Shown one piece after another: positions 42,864 to 52,975 of a DNA stretch of 64,000 nt. Every line of letters begins with the position of its first letter. The stretch's first letter is position 1. Source of the stretch: Massariosphaeria phaeospora (taxonomy: Eukaryota > Ascomycota > Dothideomycetes > Pleosporales); NCBI GenBank assembly GCA_011032825.1, contig JAADJZ010000010.1, positions 62,001-126,000 on the forward strand, in the 5' to 3' direction. Below the pieces are notes generated by a model, which saw nothing but the letters and a program-made list of their open reading frames with translations, searched no databases and was not told where the DNA came from. The translations under genes and the position numbers were made by a program.

Positions 42864-45113
42864 CTATAACTTGCTAAAGTTCTTCGAGATCATAACGACA
42901 ATGCCCGCAACGATCTTAATAGCGATTTTCAGCACCCACACGACCGTCCTGAAGGCAAACGACAGCACGCTAATGATCGTCCGCGTAACAAGCGACGTCT
43001 TGTCTTCGTCGTCTTGACTGGCAGCGGTCTTCGCCTTCTCCTCCTTCGCGGCGGCGGCCTTGGCTTGCGATTGCGGCTGGCCATACCAGTCGCCCAGCTC
43101 AATATCCTTGTCAAACGACGCATTCTTAGACGAGCGGCCCGTAGTCGTGCTCTTCATAGACCACTTCCGCAGTGTCGACGTTGGATTCTTAGCCGTCTTG
43201 CCGCCCCAGGCTTCGAAGCCTTCCACGAAGGACTCTTTGAAGGCCTTTGCGGTGGATTCCTTGGGGGTGCCGAGGAGGGAGCTGGGAGGCGGCGGTTCGA
43301 AGGCGTCTTGGCTTCTGTTCTTGCTTTTGCGGCCGCGCGTTGCTTCGGCGATGGCGACGGCTAGGAGGGTGGATGCCATTACGTCGACTAGGAACGGGTT
43401 GCCGAAGTGGGTGAGGGCGCCCAGGTTGAGGGTGAGGGCGTCGCTGGCGAAGTCGAGACGGGCGAGCATCGCGTCGTCGGCGGTTGCGTCGGTAGCGGTG
43501 GGTAGTTGCGTGACAGACATTTCCGAGGGGGTTATGGAGATGGGCCGGGTGTCTTGGTTGACGCTGTCAAAGCGGGGTGGTGGTTGCAGGGGCGAGAAGG
43601 CCTTGGCCCGGGGAGAAGTCGGAGACAGAATGTACGGATTTAGAATGGTTATCGAAGCAGATTTCTGGGCGAATTGCGAGGTGGCGGCCATATTGTGTCC
43701 GTATATTGCTGTTATCGGACGAGTGGATGGTTTGTTGATGAGGGAGCAGTCTCCTTCTATCTTGACGGGAAATGTGCCTAGCGTAGGGTGGTGGAGTTGA
43801 TATGAACCTTCTGTCGGCATGTGCTGTGCCCAGGGGTTCGTTTGTTGGTCAGGGGTATCACGCGTCCAAGCAAGTGCGCAGCATTCCCGCTGTGCAGCGC
43901 CCATCAGCACATCATTAGCCAGCCGTTGGGCAGCAGGCGATGTGGCGCCGGGATCTGAAAGCGCAATGCGAGATGCTGCTGGTGAATTTGCTGCATTGTC
44001 GAGTGCGGCGAGAGCAGCCAGTTTTGGGTAAATGCTCGTGAGGAGAGTTGTCGGCTCCTGCTGGTGCGGGTCAAACATCTGATTGTCCATTGACGGTGGG
44101 GCGATGAGCTCCAAGTGTGCGATGGGAAGAACACGGGGCTGTGTGGGGTGGTGACGTTGAATGAGAACCTCGTTCATGATGCTTGGTATTTCATGCTCGA
44201 CGGCGAGGTTCGACTGCGCCAAGCTGTAGAAAGGCAAGGACGGTGTTGTGCCAAAGGTTATTGTCGGGTTTGCCGCCGTTGCTCGGTGCATTCTGAGGGT
44301 ATACATTTGTACGGCGGGCTCGTTTTGGCCGTTGCATGCCAACCAGAGGTTATCAAGCAGGGTTGATGGGGTGAAGAACGGCTTGGGTGGAGGGCTTGTG
44401 CTTCCGTCGTTCGTAACGTTGCTGTACGGGACGTAAAACTCGGGCGAATAGGGTGATCTGCTGATCTGGGTCTTTGGGATGTGCGTTGGTGAGGCTTGTG
44501 TGGGTTTGTATGCTTGCTGCGTCAAGTGTTTGGTCGGATCGTATACTGGAAACATTGATCGCATCGGGACAACTTCTTGCTGTGGAGTTGCACTCCGGAA
44601 GCGCGTCGCAGCACTATTTGCGCGTACAAGCGTCGGGCTCGTAGAGAAGGCTGGCGATGCTGTTCGATGTGGGTCAGGAGTAGAGTTTTGTGATCGCTGA
44701 AAGCCATGGCCATCTTGGAGCGAAAGTGAAGGCGATTGGAATCTTGGAGGTATATTTCGACCCCAAGCCGGTAACGGTTCCCGTGGTTGTGGTGGTGGTT
44801 GTGGTGGTGATTGGAATGTCGGCATGCTTTGTAGTGGGGGAGTGTATGTGAGCTGGGGACGAGGAGCGTGTGCCGCTGGAGGAACTACGATTGTCGATGG
44901 TGCTGCTAACGAGCTTGATGGTGACACCGGGACTGAGTTGACCTGGATGACGAGCTCGTGGAAGTCGACTGGCGTCTTCGTACTCTTCGCACTCTCAATC
45001 TTCTCTGCCCCAGGTTCCGGAGTGGGAGGCTTCACACGAAGCTTCTTGTTGGGGCTCGTCTGCCTTGGAGCGCGGGGAGGAGGAGGAAACAATTGCAAAG
45101 CTGGGCCCGCCAT
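42864..45113 (-). CDS. Pro-rich protein with C-terminal membrane anchor, unknown
   Basis: 749 aa, one exon. The open frame opens with GTG; the first good ATG is 45113 (MAGPALQLFPPPPRAPRQ). The first 250 residues are Pro/Ser/Gln-rich and disordered (PPPQPREPLPAWGRNIPPRF). The central part looks folded: TPSTLLDNLWLACNGQNEPA, LPFYSLAQSNLAVEHEIPSI, HPTLGTFPVKIEGD, FASDALTLNLGALTHFGNPF and LVDVMASTLLAVAIAEATRG. Near the end WYGQPQSQAKAAAAKEE is followed by a hydrophobic C-terminal segment (VLSFAFRTVVWVLKIAIKIV then AGIVVMI) ending in a few basic residues, as in tail-anchored proteins. No family recognised. It may act at the ER or another internal membrane, facing the cytosol, which is inference from topology. 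Confidence 0.75.
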   Translation of the reverse strand: MAGPALQLFPPPPRAPRQTSPNKKLRVKPPTPEPGAEKIESAKSTKTPVDFHELVIQVNSVPVSPSSSLAAPSTIVVPPAAHAPRPQLTYTPPLQSMPTFQSPPQPPPQPREPLPAWGRNIPPRFQSPSLSLQDGHGFQRSQNSTPDPHRTASPAFSTSPTLVRANSAATRFRSATPQQEVVPMRSMFPVYDPTKHLTQQAYKPTQASPTHIPKTQISRSPYSPEFYVPYSNVTNDGSTSPPPKPFFTPSTLLDNLWLACNGQNEPAVQMYTLRMHRATAANPTITFGTTPSLPFYSLAQSNLAVEHEIPSIMNEVLIQRHHPTQPRVLPIAHLELIAPPSMDNQMFDPHQQEPTTLLTSIYPKLAALAALDNAANSPAASRIALSDPGATSPAAQRLANDVLMGAAQRECCALAWTRDTPDQQTNPWAQHMPTEGSYQLHHPTLGTFPVKIEGDCSLINKPSTRPITAIYGHNMAATSQFAQKSASITILNPYILSPTSPRAKAFSPLQPPPRFDSVNQDTRPISITPSEMSVTQLPTATDATADDAMLARLDFASDALTLNLGALTHFGNPFLVDVMASTLLAVAIAEATRGRKSKNRSQDAFEPPPPSSLLGTPKESTAKAFKESFVEGFEAWGGKTAKNPTSTLRKWSMKSTTTGRSSKNASFDKDIELGDWYGQPQSQAKAAAAKEEKAKTAASQDDEDKTSLVTRTIISVLSFAFRTVVWVLKIAIKIVAGIVVMISKNFSKL

Positions 45114-46374
45114 GATGATCCGTCTCTTCTGGTCGACAGGTATTCCGAAAACACACTGCACCGAGGGGTTCAACTGAGTCTCGTTCACACAAAAACGACT
45201 GCACAGCTCAACCGAATGTCCGTCCAGCTCACCCACAGTAGACGTATACCTAGGGAGGCGGACAATGTGGGGATAAGGACTATAAGTCGGTCGCGCTCCA
45301 AGGTGAACCGAGCCCTACGAGGAAGTCTTGAGAGTGCTGCAAAGTAATAGCGGTTCCGGCATGCTTCCCATGCAGCGGGCTGCTCGTTTGGGCCGCTGGT
45401 CTGCGGAAGAATCCAATCAAGACGGACATGGCGAGCTCAGCGCTTCCACCAGATGGAAGTCAGCGGTTATAGTTTTGGTGGTTGGCTGTCTCGCCGTAAG
45501 CGCCCACGGCTTGCAGCTCGCTACAGGACCAACCACATTCACTGGGGGCCTGCCAATGCGTCGCAGGCGCTGCTGATTCGCCGGCGGGCGTGTGCTGGTC
45601 CTGCGCACAGGCACCAATGTACGTGACGAACTGGCCAGCGGCCCGAGGCGATTGTTCCGGACATCTATTTTGAGCGCCCAGAAGCACCTCCACTCAGCAA
45701 CTGAGGGGCACGGCCAACACCTCATCTGCAGCCAACTCTCTGCAGACCCGCGAGCGTTGGAGTCTCATGTCGTGCCGTGTCTCGCCGCACCGTCGCCCAT
45801 CAGCCTGTGGGGAGGTGGCATGCATGTCGATCCGGCTGTCGTTGTTCCGGATGGGAAGCACTCGCCGTGACGCTATTTGTAGCTCCCGCTCTATCAACGC
45901 ATATGTCGGTGTGGAGTCAAAGACAATAATGAAGTGGAGAACAGCCGGCCGCCGGCCGCCGGGTGGGTTTGTTGGTGGGCGTAGAGGCTTGCAGCGACGC
46001 AGCCACAAGAGGGGCGAGCGGTAACAAGAGCACGCCCGACGTGTCTGTAGCCGCTGTGTTCTCTGTTCTCCGCGACGCCGAATGGGGCTTAGCGTCACCG
46101 CAAACATGTTCAACGTCGGCGGGATTCTTCAAGTTCAAACGAATCATGTCTTCTACAAGCTTGTGCGTCCATGTCTGCATTGCACTGTGTATGCCTCGGC
46201 GTCGAACATCGGACGATGGCTGCAAAAATGCCTCGAGGTTGGTGAACTATGTCTCAACCCACACTGTCCCGCGCCAGTCCGCATCCGGCAAGCGAGTCGA
46301 TAGCGACAGCCGAAAAAAGAAGTTCGGATTCGTCAATTCGTCATGGCTCAGCAAAACCCACCAACGCCATCAGC
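45114..46374. other. Intergenic divergent region
   Basis: About 1.26 kb between the start of the Pro-rich protein (-) and the HGH1 start (+). Frames of up to 156 codons exist on both strands but overlap each other and have no clear ATG context or composition. Probably promoters; no gene called. Confidence 0.45.
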
Positions 46375-47741
46375 ATGCCGACGGAATTAGAAGAGGTGAG
46401 CCCTTGACCAGTTTGCTGCAGACACTAAGCTGAGACATGTTCGCGCCAGCTCGTCGAGTTTCTGCACCATGGCAACACGCAGATCCGTCAAGTCGGTACG
46501 AATAGCCCCTCCTCCCGACCCCGCCAGGTTTGCTCACACTGCGTAGCTGCCGAACAACTTGTCGGATACTCGCAGTCCCACACCACTCTCTTCAAGCGCA
46601 ACCAGCTTGAGCCGGTTCGGCATCTGAAGCTGCTCGTCAAGGACTATGCGCCGATAGCGAAGCACGCGCTCACCATCCTGATCAACATCTCGCATGATGC
46701 CGAGGTCCTCAAGTCGCTTGCAAGGGACGACGCGTTTCTGGAGACGCTTCTCTCGCGGATAACCGTATGTCAGTTCCCCGGTGCAGAGTGTGCTTGACGA
46801 GCGAGGAGCTCATACACGTTACAGATTGCAAAGGAACAGAATGCGAATGAGATTGCCATGCTGCTCGCCAACATGGCCAAGGACGACTCGCTGCAACGGG
46901 TGCTCGAGTTGAAGCGCGACATACCAAAGGCAGTCTCAACATCGACGTGGGCCATGGATCAGCTGCTAGACTGCTTTGTCAAGGGCGCCGAAGGAAGCTA
47001 CAACAAGGATGCCGATTTCGACTACCTCGCGTATTTTTTCGCAGATCTGGGCAAGGTAGGCACTGAAATACGTCGGAATCCCAACTACGAATACTCACCC
47101 AGATCTAGTTCCCCAAAGGACGCGAATACCTGACCTCACCCCAGCCACACGACGCGAACGTCATCCCGCTCACCAAACTCCAAGTCTTCACGTCGCATCG
47201 CTCGCACATCAGACGGCTCGGCGTAGCGTCGACCATCAAAAACGCCGCCTTCCACGTCCCGGCCCATGCCACTCTGTTCTCAACCTTATCGCCAGACCCG
47301 ACCTTACCTCCGCCCTCGCAAGGCGCCAACCTCCTCCCATACGTACTGCTGCCCCTGATGGGCCCCGAAGAATACTCAGATGAAGACACCGAGGGCATGC
47401 TCGATGAGCTGCAGCTGCTGGAGCCTGACAAGGAGAGGGAAAAGGACATGGAGATCATGACGACGCATCTGGAGACGTTGCTGCTCTTGAGCACGACGAG
47501 AGAAGGCCGAGATGCGCTCAGGAAAGTGAAGATATACCCGATTATACGAGAGTGCCATTTACATGTCGACGATGACGGAGTGCGGGAGGCCTGTGATCGG
47601 TTGGTGCAGGTGCTCATGCGGACAGAAGAGGGCGAGGAAGAGGAAGCGGGAGCGGGGTCGAATGACGTGGGTGGGGGTAGGATGGTGGAGTTGAAGAATG
47701 AGGAGGAAGACGAGGACGAGAAGATTGTTGACATCATTTGA
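46375..47741 (+). CDS. hgh1: HGH1-like protein (eEF2 folding co-chaperone)
   Basis: Five exons, 382 aa. The first coding exon is 21 nt (46375-46395, MPTELEE) and the second 46 nt (46450-46495). Introns: 46396-46449, 46496-46546, 46765-46824 and 47056-47108, all with GT...AG and frames that join exactly. The spliced N-terminus reads LEELVEFLHHGNTQIRQVAA then EQLVGYSQSHTTLF. Armadillo-like repeats follow: HLKLLVKDYAPIAKHALTIL with INISHD, then NEIAMLLANMAKD. Family signatures YLAYFFADLGKFPKGREYL, RRLGVASTIKNAAF, LLPYVLLPLMGPEEY and TTREGRDALR are present. The tail is Glu/Asp-rich. HGH1/FAM203 recruits Hsp90/TRiC to fold elongation factor eEF2 in the cytosol. Convergent with the MFS gene, 97 bp apart. 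Confidence 0.9.
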
Positions 47742-47838
47742 GATGTATGAGGGATCCAAGGATGACATGGGACGAATCTAAATAGTGGCCCGAGCCAAGA
47801 TCTGACCAAATCTATGTGCCTATTGTTCAAAGACGACT

Positions 47839-49755
47839 TCAGATCTGTCCCATTATTATCCCGCCTTCCGTACTAGTCCTCACATTCTCTGCAGACCTCC
47901 TATTTTCTGCGCTCCTAACCTCTTCCACCCCACTCTGGATGCTCTCTTTCAGCGGCTCCTGCTTCCCTCCCCCAGCCGCCACTCCATCCAGCATCTTCTC
48001 CTCGGCCCCACCATCAACAACCTCCTCTTTCCGCACATGATGCGCCGTCTCCGCCGTCTTCCCATCCGCACTATTCTTATCCACCTTGACCATACTCCAA
48101 CCCCCCGTCCACCCCACCCACCCCATCTCCCACGGCCCCCTCACCCCCATCGCCACAATCGCACACCCAATGCACCCCAAACTCGCACTCCCGGACCCCA
48201 CCCACCCCGCCCTCGCATAAACATGGTTCCCCGCCGCCGTCCCCACCAACTGCCCACAAAACGTTGCTACCATAAACGCCGTATTCACGCCATTCCGCCG
48301 CTGCGGCTCGACCGCATAGATAGCCGACCGGTTCGCGATCTGCGCCGTCTGCATGCCGAAGTCCAGCAGCGCGGCCTGCAGCACCGGGCCCGCGACGTGC
48401 CCGGACCCCCCGACGTACGTGCCGACGCTGATGCCCAGCAGACAGCACGCCAGCCCCACCAGCACGGACAGGTGCGGCACGAAGCGGTCCGTCACGGTGC
48501 GCGCGTACACGGGGCCGCACAGCAGGGCCGCGATGCCGATCAGCCCGAACAGGCCGACCGCCAGCGGCGCGTACCCGTACGCCGGGCCCGCGAGCAGAAA
48601 CGTCAGCGTCGTCCAGAAGGCCGTGAACGTCGCGGACGTGAAGAAGCCCGTCACGCACGCCTGCGCTAGCACGGGGTGTCGGCCTAGCATGCGCACGATG
48701 GAGGCGAGCAGCTGCGCGTAGGTGAGGCCTGTGGGGTTCGTCGACGGGTAGGCCGGCATGAAGAGCCATAGGCTAGCGAAGATGACGGTTTGCAGGCCGA
48801 GCGCGAGCCAGTAGACGGCGCGCCAGGTGGTGTAGTTGGTGAGGGTGCCGGAGAGGACGCGCGCGGTGAGGATGCCGAGCATGAGGCCGGAGACGACGAT
48901 GGAGAGGGCGGCGGCGCGGCGGTGCGGAGGGGCGAGGTCGCCGACTAGGGGGAGCATGAGTTGCGGGGTTACGGTTGTGATGGCGGCGAGGAAGGAGAGG
49001 GCGGTGAAGGTTGGGAGGGATGTGGTGAGGCAGAGGCCGAGCCTGGGTAGGTGGTGTTAGCTTTGGGATGTATGTTGAAGTGATACGTGAGGCTGGGGAT
49101 AGATAGTCGACATGGCGAAATGAGTGCATGTCCTCCTGCTCCCTTGCTCTTCCTCGTGCCTCTCTACCAACACCTCATCCAACACTCTCCTACCCTTCAA
49201 CACCCCTTAACCCAAACTCCAACCCCAAAGTAACCCAACCCAAAGCCACGCAACCACACCCAAAAAGCACAACACTCACCACATCAAAACCGTCACCCCC
49301 ACCAACCCCACCACAAACGGCCTCCTGGGCAGCAAATCCCCCAACGGGCACAAAAACAGCAACCCGGCCGCATACCCGGCCTGCATAACCGTCGGAATCT
49401 GCGCCACCTCCTCATACGCGACGCCGAAGTCGCGCGCCAGCACGTTGAGAATCGGGTGGCTGTAGTACAGGTTCGCGACGGTGAAGCCGCCGGCAAAGGC
49501 AAAGAGCACGTTCATGGACATGGAGAATTGCGGCGGCCGGGCTGGGTCCCAGCGGCAGCGGGGAGGCGTCCAGGAGAGGATGGCGTAAAGGGTGCGCCAT
49601 GGGGAGGAGTGGAGGCTGCGTTTTGAGGGCGGGATTGGGGAGGGAGATGGAGAGGGAGAGGGAGAGGGAGAGGGAGATGTGGGAGTTTGGTGGGTTGGGG
49701 TGCCGGGGGTGGGATTGGGATCGGCTGGCGTATCGCGAGTGGCTTGGGACGTCAT
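47839..49755 (-). CDS. MFS transporter
   Basis: Two exons, about 559 aa; ATG 49755 (MTSQATRDTPADPNPTPG). The intron (49279-49043) is long at 237 nt, with GTGAGT, an AAGCTAAC branch and CCCAG; joining across it gives the continuous helix pair VVGLVGVTVLMW-LGLCLTTSL. The N-terminus is a cytosolic tail with a (SP)n run encoded by a GGGAGA microsatellite (about 49651-49678, + strand). The core has about 12 hydrophobic helices, with the MFS loop signature GDLLPRRPFVVG after helix 2 and later LVGDLAPPHRRAAALSIVVS and RTVTDRFVPH. The set resembles small-molecule or drug exporters of the DHA1 type, but the substrate cannot be inferred. The C-terminal 90 residues are hydrophilic and rich in Lys/Glu. 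Confidence 0.88.
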
Positions 49756-50268
49756 GACTTCGCGGGCGACATGAAACTTGGAAAGAGGCCAGGACGGACA
49801 AGGAAGGCAGGTACGAAAGGAACACCGCGATGCAAGAAAGCAAAAACGAACGAGATGAGATGCTCCAAAGATTGAAATTGGATTATTGGGGATACTAGAG
49901 CATCGGCAAAGAGGGGAGGAGCCGTAGGCCGACATCCGCCCGCGGGCATTACCAATCGCTTTGAAGCCGCTAATGTACTCCGAAATCGACATGCAGATTA
50001 CAGATACCCGAACATGATTCAATATCCGAAACTCTTATAGACTTTGCCCACGCACCTCACTGAAAGCAAAGAGTAGTCGCACACTGTTTTCCGAACCCCC
50101 TTCTCCTACTAAATTGTTGGATAATCGTTGATTATGGTCCATGGGCTTGAAACGGTCGTAGAGTGCCATCGCGGAAAGGAAAGGAAGAGCCAAGGCCAGT
50201 AGACAAATTGTTCCAAGATGGGGATACCGGAAAAACCTCACCCCGAATCGGCACTCCAGGAGGACATC
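49756..50268. other. Intergenic, tandem minus-strand genes
   Basis: About 510 bp: MFS promoter on one side, TFIIF alpha 3' region on the other. The open frame upstream of the MFS ATG has no better start. No other feature seen. Confidence 0.45.
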
Positions 50269-52482
50269 TCAAGATGGACTGGCTGCTGCGCTTTTCGCCG
50301 GTGCTGGTTTTCCTGCCTTCAAGGCCGCGTTGACCACCTCATCAGATGGCATTTGCGGCAAAGGGACTAGCAGTTGCTTGACCTTGTCATAGGTAGAGAC
50401 AGTCTTGACCAGCTTGATGAACATCTGGGTGCTGTTCCGATCCACGCGGCTCTTGAACACGGTGATGAGGTGGGTCATGGGTGCGCCTTCGAATGGGAGT
50501 TCCTTGTAGATTTCGAGAGCTGTGGGGAGACGCTCTTGCGGCGAGAGACTGGAAGTAGTAGGACTGCTAGCCCTGCTTCCATTGAGCTGAGAAGCAGCTG
50601 GGCTTCCTGCCCGACTGCCGCTAGGACTGCCACTCGGAGAACCGCCAAGCCGCACTTTCAACTTTGGTTTCTTTTGCCTGCCGACATCTGTCATCTCGCT
50701 GTCGCTTCCAGACGCAGCCCCACGTTTCGTAACATCGTTGACGAGATTCGATTTTCGTGATCCATCTGAATGCTTGTCGTGCTTCTTCTTGTGCTTTTTG
50801 CGCGAGGACTCGTTGCCGCTAGCTTCGGAAAGATTTGGTGAGCCAGGGCGCTTCTTCTTGTTCATGTCGATGGGCTTGTGGGAGCCAGACGGGGTGTTGG
50901 ATCCTTTGGTCGACGCGCCAGATGCAGCCTTATCACCCTCGACCTTGTCACCTTCAATCGGTTTGCCGCTCTGTTCAGCTGCTTTTCGCTCTTCCTCCTC
51001 TTTTGCTCTCTGCCGTTCAGTCTCAGAATCTGTATCCGAGTCACTCGACTCCGACTCGTAGGGGTTCTTCTCTGGGTCACTCTCGTCATAACGAATGTCC
51101 TTCTCTCTCTTGATGAGACTCTTCCTCAAAGCCTTCTCCAATTTCCTCGCCGCTTCGGCCTCCTGCCTCTCACGTTCCTCTTGGCGGGAAAGCTCGGCCT
51201 CGTTGTGTGCGTCGAATGCAGCAGCCCCGAGATGGTCACGTTTTAAGCGCTCTGCCGCATCCTTGACGTCGGCTTCTTCGCCCTCAAAGAGACCATTGAG
51301 GCCCTCTTCATCGTCTGCAAAGTCGTCTTCCACATTGAAGTCGATGTCGTCTCTATCTGCCTCTGGCTTGAACGTTGGCATGTCGTCGTCGTCCCCGAGG
51401 CGGGGCCTACGAATCCTTCCTTCGTCATCGGCTCCACCACCAACTCTCGTCCTCATGCCTGTAGGACGGGACTGACGCAGAGCTTCCTCCCTCTTCCTGC
51501 TGATGCTCTCAATGTTGCTAAGGAAACTTGGGGTTTTCTCCGTCTTCATCATAGCTTTATCTGCATCGTCGCCCGTGGTCTGCTTCGCTTTGCTCTTGAC
51601 GTTGAACTTGTACCATCTCTCCATGGGCGCCAGCTGGACCACGTCCCGGTTATTGACATAGGCCGTGGTAAGCATAACATGCGCTTCCGAGAGCTCGGAT
51701 TCGTACGTCCCTACCCACGTCTGCTTATTCTCAAAGTCCTCTAGATGCCATGGCAGTGTCTCCTCGTAGCGCAGCAGTTGACGCTTCTTAGCCTCGGGGG
51801 TATCGTCCGGACGGTATTTTTGCTCGGTCTTCTTCTGGAAAGCCGGCCCCTTCTTGGTTCCGCTGGGAGCGATCTTGGCACTGTTTTCCTCACGAATCTT
51901 GCGTCGCTCCTCCTTTTGAATCTCCAGACGCTCACGCTCCTTGCTTTCTTCAACGTCCTCCTTTGTGTCGTCGTCCTCAAGGTGGGCGCCCGCACCACTT
52001 GGCGGAGCGCGAGGGTCACGGCGGTGCAGGCGGATTGGCGGAGTGAACTGCTGGTCGTCCAGCACGTCGACTTTGCCTTTGCTCTGCAGCCTCATGACGT
52101 GATGGCGAAGCTCTTTGAGGTCGCGCCTGGTGACGACCAAAGGCAGGGACAGGGCTCCGCGGGAGAGGAACTCGTGCCGGAGAGCTTCAACAGGCACGGC
52201 GCCGTCGTTGTCCGCTCTGTTTGCAGCGGCAGCTTTGGTTTGATCGCCCTCGTTCATCTGTGTCATGGACATGATCGGCCGCGCGATCTGCTTCAGCGGC
52301 CTGTACCCGGGACGCATGGGATCCGTCTGCGGGCGCGGACGCCGACGGCGAGGCTGGGCCGGCTGGCCATTTGCACCCACGGGCGTATTGCCGGGAAGCG
52401 TTGCGGGTGAGGCGCTCGTGGACTGTCGTGGGCCGTTTGCGGCGGAGGCTGCACCAGCTGGAGGTCGCTGCGCGCCGTTCAT
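50269..52482 (-). CDS. tfg1: Transcription factor IIF alpha subunit (RAP74/Tfg1)
   Basis: 737 aa from ATG 52482 (MNGAQRPPAGAASAANG). An in-frame ATG at 52659 would add 59 codons of Arg/Pro/Thr-rich sequence that looks like translated leader, so the shorter start is preferred. The triple-barrel dimerisation region is visible: LPLVVTRRDLKELRHHVMRL, YEETLPWHLEDFENKQTWVG, YESELSEAHVMLTTAYVNNR and VQLAPMERWYKFN. The middle is a long acidic/basic disordered region (DIDFNVEDDFADDEEGLNGL, KKHKKKHDKHSDGSRKS). The winged-helix C-terminus includes RLPTALEIYKELPFEGAPMT and TQMFIKLVKTV. TFIIF binds RNA polymerase II and supports initiation and start-site choice in the nucleus. No introns seen. Confidence 0.92.
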   Translation of the reverse strand: MNGAQRPPAGAASAANGPRQSTSASPATLPGNTPVGANGQPAQPRRRRPRPQTDPMRPGYRPLKQIARPIMSMTQMNEGDQTKAAAANRADNDGAVPVEALRHEFLSRGALSLPLVVTRRDLKELRHHVMRLQSKGKVDVLDDQQFTPPIRLHRRDPRAPPSGAGAHLEDDDTKEDVEESKERERLEIQKEERRKIREENSAKIAPSGTKKGPAFQKKTEQKYRPDDTPEAKKRQLLRYEETLPWHLEDFENKQTWVGTYESELSEAHVMLTTAYVNNRDVVQLAPMERWYKFNVKSKAKQTTGDDADKAMMKTEKTPSFLSNIESISRKREEALRQSRPTGMRTRVGGGADDEGRIRRPRLGDDDDMPTFKPEADRDDIDFNVEDDFADDEEGLNGLFEGEEADVKDAAERLKRDHLGAAAFDAHNEAELSRQEERERQEAEAARKLEKALRKSLIKREKDIRYDESDPEKNPYESESSDSDTDSETERQRAKEEEERKAAEQSGKPIEGDKVEGDKAASGASTKGSNTPSGSHKPIDMNKKKRPGSPNLSEASGNESSRKKHKKKHDKHSDGSRKSNLVNDVTKRGAASGSDSEMTDVGRQKKPKLKVRLGGSPSGSPSGSRAGSPAASQLNGSRASSPTTSSLSPQERLPTALEIYKELPFEGAPMTHLITVFKSRVDRNSTQMFIKLVKTVSTYDKVKQLLVPLPQMPSDEVVNAALKAGKPAPAKSAAASPS

Positions 52483-52975
52483 CTTGAGCGCCCAAGCAGT
52501 CGCGCAGGTACGAAGAAGGAAGCGGTTTCGGGTGGCTCGGGGAGTGCTGCGGCGGTCGCGGGGGGTTGCGGGTCGGAGTGTGAGGGTAGCGGGTCGGTGG
52601 TGAGATGGTGAGAGGGCGGTGCAATAAAGAAACGGTGGACGAGAGGCAGAAGAGGGCATGTCTGAGCGCGTTGACGCCAAGGACGCGCTAGCCTTGGCTG
52701 GGACTAGCTCCGGCCAACATTCCCATCACCCTCGATCAACCTCTTCTCGGGGTCGTCCACTTCGAAAAATGCGATATATCTTCACGGAAACGATCTGATA
52801 CACCTCTAGATGCGCGTCGGCCCTTCAAAGCTAGACCAATCTGAACTTCTCCCAGGCCGGCTTTTCTAAACCGGGCGGTGCATGTTCACAGCTCCTACAC
52901 GACGATTCTACCAAAAACAAACCATATACAGCGTCAGGACGTGTATTCTGACTCTGACCCAGGTCACCTGCAACC
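52483..52975. promoter_or_regulatory. Divergent promoter, TFIIF alpha / Cid1-like gene
   Basis: 493 bp between the two ATGs (317 bp if the upstream TFIIF ATG at 52659 is used). No specific site recognised. Confidence 0.4.

Noticed and set aside
45694..46433. Frames of 139 and 156 codons on opposite strands before HGH1
   Set aside because: They overlap each other, have no recognisable domain and run into the HGH1 first exon; more likely promoter sequence.
52483..52659. Longer TFIIF alpha N-terminus from ATG 52659
   Set aside because: The extra 59 codons are Arg/Pro/Thr-rich and leader-like; the start at 52482 precedes the usual family composition. Kept only as an alternative.
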